Assembly: GCA_050729115.1 (NCBI GenBank) | Contig: JBOHKK010000001.1 | Location: 4,275 to 68,274 of the forward strand | Direction: 5' to 3' | DNA from: JBKPNX01 sp050729115 | Lineage (GTDB): Bacteria > Pseudomonadota > Alphaproteobacteria > Geminicoccales > Geminicoccaceae | Length of the DNA: 64,000 nt | In this document: positions 61,177 through 64,000 of the stretch, piece by piece | Numbering within the stretch: position 1 is the first letter of the stretch | Layout of the letters: each line of letters starts with the position of its first letter | The notes under the pieces: generated by a model | Told to the model about the DNA's origin: nothing | Seen by the model: only the letters and a program-made list of their open reading frames with translations | Databases searched by the model: none | Program-made: the position numbers and the translations under genes

Positions 61177-62030
61177 TCACCCCGGTCGGGCACGCTTCAT
61201 CCGCGCTGCAACCTGCGGTCGGGGGCCAGAGATCGCCGGAGCTCCGTTGAGGTAGGCCCGGACGATGAGGTAGATTCCGATAAGAATCATCGGCATCGAC
61301 AGAATCTGCCCCATGGTCAGCGTGCCGACAATGAAGCCGAGATGCGCGTCGGGCTCCCGAAACAGCTCGACGACCGTGCGGCTAACGCCGTAGCCGAGGA
61401 AGAACACGCCGGTGAGAAGTCCGGTACGCCTGGTCATCCCGGGAAGATGCGCAAGCACGGCGAGCACGGCGAAGAGGGCGATGCCTTCGAGGAACGCCTC
61501 ATAGAGCTGGCTCGGATGCCGCGGCAGAGCGCCGCCGTGCGGAAACGCGACCGCCCACGGAACGTCGGTCACGCGGCCAAACAACTCACCATTGATGAAG
61601 TTGGCGATGCGACCGAAGAACAGCCCAATGGGCGCGGCCGCAGCCACGAGATCGCCGAGCGCCAACATCGGGAAACCCCGCCGGTGGGAGAACACCAGGA
61701 CCGCCACGACGAGGCCGAGCAGCCCGCCATGGAATGACATCCCGCCTTGCCAGACATAGACGATCTCCACCGGGTTCTGGAGGTAATAGGCCGGCTTGTA
61801 GAAGAGCACGTAACCGAGCCGGCCGCCCAGGATGATACCCAGGACGGCCCAGCTCATAAAATCGTCGAAGTCCCTGGCATTCGGAGGAAAGTCGTTGCGC
61901 TTGGCGAGATGGACGCAGTAGCGCCAGCCGAGCATATCCCGACGATGTAGGCTAGGGCGTACCATCGTATCGCGAAGGGGTCGATGGCGATCACGACGGG
62001 ATCGATGTTGGGGAACGTGATTGATGACAT
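61177..62030 (-). pseudogene. lgt: Prolipoprotein diacylglyceryl transferase, frameshifted
   Basis: Lgt attaches the diacylglycerol to lipoproteins. The N-terminus from ATG 62030 reads SSITFPNIDPVVIAIDPFAI then RWYALAYIVGI. The frame then breaks near 61933; inserting one base gives ILLGWRYC and the second frame runs to the end with MSFHGGLLG, GRIANFINGELFGR and RHPSQLYEAF, all conserved Lgt motifs. As written only about 40 residues would be made. Lgt is essential in most Gram-negatives, so either another copy exists or this is a sequence error. Confidence 0.86.
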
Positions 62031-62408
62031 GCTGCTGCTCGGATGATCGGGACCTGAACCTATGCTGGGTCGACTGCATCGTTCGCCGGTTTGGAACCAG
62101 TTACCCGGAGCCGTAATCCATCCATCTACTAGAAGGTCAACCCCTGTCATTGCAGCGAGCGTCCATCCGTGCCGGTGAGGGACGCCGCCTCCCTCGCTGT
62201 AGACTGGTAGACGATTCGGGCGAGCGTTTGCGCTCGAGGCGTCGCGAATCAGCTGTTCTGCGGCGCCTCCGATGAAGGCTTTCCAATCTTCCGGTGCGCA
62301 CCTACTGTTCGAACTCTCGCACCAATGAGTCAGAAGAGTTTTCAGGGGGATGCCGACGACGCCGATACTTCTCGATCCTCATCCGCCCGCGGATAAACAG
62401 GTCACGTA
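62031..62408. other. Intergenic region between lgt and slipin
   Basis: About 380 bases without a gene. On the minus strand TTGACCTTCTAG near 62130 resembles a MerR-type -35 and half-dyad, but the second half-site (ATGGATGGA) does not match well. Confidence 0.4.
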
Positions 62409-63125
62409 GTGCCGATTGTCTTCTATCTGGTGGTGGGTGCGCTCGTTGTCGCCTTCCTTGCGGCGGCGCTCAGAGTTCTGCGCGAGTACGAGCGGGCGGT
62501 GATGTTCACCCTTGGTCGCTTTACCGGGGTCATGGGTCCTGGGCTCATGATCATGGTGCCATTGATTCAGCAGATGGTCCGTGTGGATTTGCGGACGCAC
62601 GTGCTCGATGTCCCCCAGCAGGACGTCATCTCCCGGGACAACGTTTCGGTGAGAGTCAACGCCGTCGTCTACTACCGCGTTTTGCAACCGGATAGGTCAA
62701 TCATCCAGGTTGAGGATTTCAACAGCGCCACCAGCCAATTGGCCCAGACCACCTTGCGCTCCGTGTTGGGCCGGCATGATCTCGACACGATGCTTGCCGA
62801 GCGGGACAAGCTCAACGCGGACCTGCAGCGTATCCTCGACGAGCGAACAGACGCGTGGGGCATCAAGGTCAGCAACGTCGAGCTGAAACACGTCGATATT
62901 GACGAGAGGATGATCCGGGTGATCGCCCGGCAGGCGGAGGCTGAACGTATCCGCCGGGCCAAGATCATCGAGGCCGAGGGCGAGCAGCAGGCAGCACAGA
63001 GGTTTTTGGATGCCGCTCACATCCTCTCCGCCCGCCCTGAGGCGATGCAGCTGCGCTACCTCTCGACGCTCATGACCATCGCCAACGAGCGCTCGAGAAC
63101 AATCGTTTTTCCTTTGCCCTGGTAG
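62409..63125 (+). CDS. Slipin (SPFH/stomatin) family membrane protein
   Basis: 238 residues from a GTG start. One N-terminal helix (FYLVVGALVVAFLAAALRVL), then the SPFH domain: REYERAVMFTLGRFTGVMGP, VPQQDVISRDNVSVRVNAVV, and the coiled end IRVIARQAEAERIRRAKIIE, AEGEQQAAQRF. Slipins organise membrane microdomains, often with an NfeD protein; no NfeD gene is next to it. Confidence 0.9.
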   Translation: MPIVFYLVVGALVVAFLAAALRVLREYERAVMFTLGRFTGVMGPGLMIMVPLIQQMVRVDLRTHVLDVPQQDVISRDNVSVRVNAVVYYRVLQPDRSIIQVEDFNSATSQLAQTTLRSVLGRHDLDTMLAERDKLNADLQRILDERTDAWGIKVSNVELKHVDIDERMIRVIARQAEAERIRRAKIIEAEGEQQAAQRFLDAAHILSARPEAMQLRYLSTLMTIANERSRTIVFPLPW

Positions 63126-63220
63126 AGCTCGGCACCTGCAGCAGACGCGCGGCCCAGCCTAATTAAGGAACTGACGCCACTCCCGATCCAGTGGAGCAGA
63201 TGGGCCCTGCGAGCAGACGT

Positions 63221-63655
63221 TTAGATAGAGGGGTGTCGCTCAGCGAGACACTGCGCGTGATCTGAAAGCACTTCAATCACCCGGCAGTCGCGGACCTGAT
63301 TTCCCGCGCACTGCTCAATCATGCGCTCGAGTTCGGCCTTCAGTGCCTGGAGCCGGGCGATCCGAAGCTCGACGTTCTGCAGCTGCGCCCGTGCGATCAA
63401 ATCCGCGGACGCACAGGATTGCTCGGGGTGATCGGCAAGACTCAACAGCTGGCGGATGGCATCGAGGGGAAAACCGAGCTCGCGGCTGTGCCGGATGAAG
63501 GCGAGCCGGTCGACGTGTTCATGGCTGTAACGCCGCTGGTTGCCGGCCGTGCGTGCGGGCTCCGGCATGAGCCCGATCTCCTCGTAGTAGCGGATCGTCT
63601 GCACCTTGCAGCCGGTCTGCTGTGCCAGATCGCCGATCGTGAAATCGCCCGGCAA
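63221..63655 (-). CDS. MerR-family regulator, metal-sensing type
   Basis: 144 residues from TTG 63655 with AAGG upstream. DNA-binding part FTIGDLAQQTGCKVQTIRYY. Candidate ligands: Cys in EQSCASADLIARAQ and the pair in QCAGNQVRDCRVIEVL (C-x7-C), a layout close to MerR and the ZntR/PbrR group. It adjoins a divergent MerR-type promoter. Confidence 0.85.
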   Translation of the reverse strand: MPGDFTIGDLAQQTGCKVQTIRYYEEIGLMPEPARTAGNQRRYSHEHVDRLAFIRHSRELGFPLDAIRQLLSLADHPEQSCASADLIARAQLQNVELRIARLQALKAELERMIEQCAGNQVRDCRVIEVLSDHAQCLAERHPSI

Positions 63656-63666
63656 GCCTTCACCCC

Positions 63667-63697
63667 TTGAACCTATAGCGGCTGTAGCCACCAATTT
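63667..63697 (+). promoter_or_regulatory. MerR-type promoter beside the last regulator
   Basis: -35 TTGAAC (63667-63672), 19-base spacer with the near palindrome CTATAGCGGCTGTAG, then CAATTT. It points rightwards to the gene at 63764, divergent from the regulator. Confidence 0.6.
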
Positions 63698-63763
63698 TGG
63701 TGGGCTGCGCCCGAGAGGCAAGAGCGCGGCGCCCATTCACGTTCGCTGAGGGAGAGAGTCACC

Positions 63764-63967
63764 ATGCTCACGATGGAGACGGACGACAGCGGTGTCGTTC
63801 TGATCAAAGCATCGGGCAGGCTGTCCAAGGCCGACTACGACCGGTTTGTCCCGGAGTTCGAGCGCATTGCCGGGGGTCGTGTCGCGAAGTTGGTGGAAAT
63901 TGGACAGCGTAGGAACCGAAGGGCATGGTTGTTGCGTTCAGGCGGCGAGGTCAAGGTCGCTGGGTGA
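63764..63967 (+). pseudogene. SpoIIAA-like (STAS) protein, truncated
   Basis: 67 codons. The start ETDDSGVVLIKASGRLSKAD then YDRFVPEFERIAGGRVAKLV matches SpoIIAA-like proteins of about 125 residues. After KLVEI the expected ELHDFHGW part is replaced by GQRRNRRAWLLRSGG and a stop. The junction near 63903 suggests an insertion or deletion. GGGAG precedes the ATG. Confidence 0.62.
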
Positions 63968-64000
63968 GCGCTCGAGGGTGGGCCAGCCATCGACCCGGCG

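Noticed and set aside
62110..62145. MerR-type promoter upstream of lgt
   Set aside because: Only the -35 (TTGACC) and left half-site fit; the right half-site and -10 do not.
1..64000. CRISPR arrays, rRNA and tRNA genes
   Set aside because: No regularly spaced repeats and no cloverleaf or rRNA-like segments were noticed by eye; a covariance-model scan would be decisive.

Overview
The window is a high-GC bacterial chromosome segment, most likely from an alphaproteobacterium of the Rhodospirillales/Geminicoccales kind (inference). The pointers are a fused NuoCD, a TakP-like TRAP binding protein, an HWE-family sensor kinase, a cobalamin-riboswitch/HupE/CbtAB cobalt uptake locus, and a GTCATTGCGAG-type intergenic palindrome. 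No rRNA, tRNA or CRISPR was recognised.

Left part (1-9.2 kb) is housekeeping: the start of a complex I operon (nuoA-nuoB-nuoCD, minus strand), an orphan TRAP binding protein, an unrecognised protein, and a complete branched-chain amino-acid-type ABC operon (binding protein, livH, livM, livG, livF). From 10.1 to 12.0 kb lies a cobalt uptake operon (hupE, cbtB, cbtA) behind a cobalamin riboswitch.

From about 12 kb to the right edge the window is a metal, thiol and stress island rich in pseudogenes. 12.1-17.2 kb holds an ArsR regulator, a flavin disulfide reductase, an MFS carrier and small membrane proteins. 17.2-22.8 kb is a mercury operon (merR divergent from merT, merP, merB, merF, merA). 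An IS1634-type element splits it between merP and merB, merA carries a one-base frameshift, and MerB has Ser where the classical catalytic Cys96 should be. 22.9-26.9 kb is a second MerR-controlled operon: regulator, small HMA protein, CcdA-like protein and a P1B-type ATPase with YPC in place of CPC. 27-33.5 kb holds a DUF3179 protein, an FAD oxidoreductase and an 844-residue fusion of an extended SDR, SPW segments and a VKOR-like domain.

33.3-55.6 kb looks like a copper/periplasmic redox module. It has two CueR-type regulators, four CueR-box-like sites with 19-bp spacers, a multicopper oxidase, three Met-rich small proteins, two cytochromes c, DsbA-, CcmG- and TlpA-like proteins, CcdA, a rhodanese, DUF411, SCO, Cox11, an orphan Rieske protein and a CopA ATPase with YHS and two CPxCG metal-binding modules. 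The inferred theme is detoxifying periplasmic Cu(I), keeping thiols redox-balanced and delivering copper and haem to respiratory proteins.

The right end (55.6-64 kb) mixes intact genes (methyltransferase-like, DUF3047, MsrP, a Tat-type Cys-rich unknown, slipin, MerR regulator) with broken ones (SCO fragment, GST remnant, frameshifted lgt, truncated SpoIIAA-like). Three clean single-base frameshifts (merA, HWE kinase, lgt) may be real decay or sequence error; reads would settle it.
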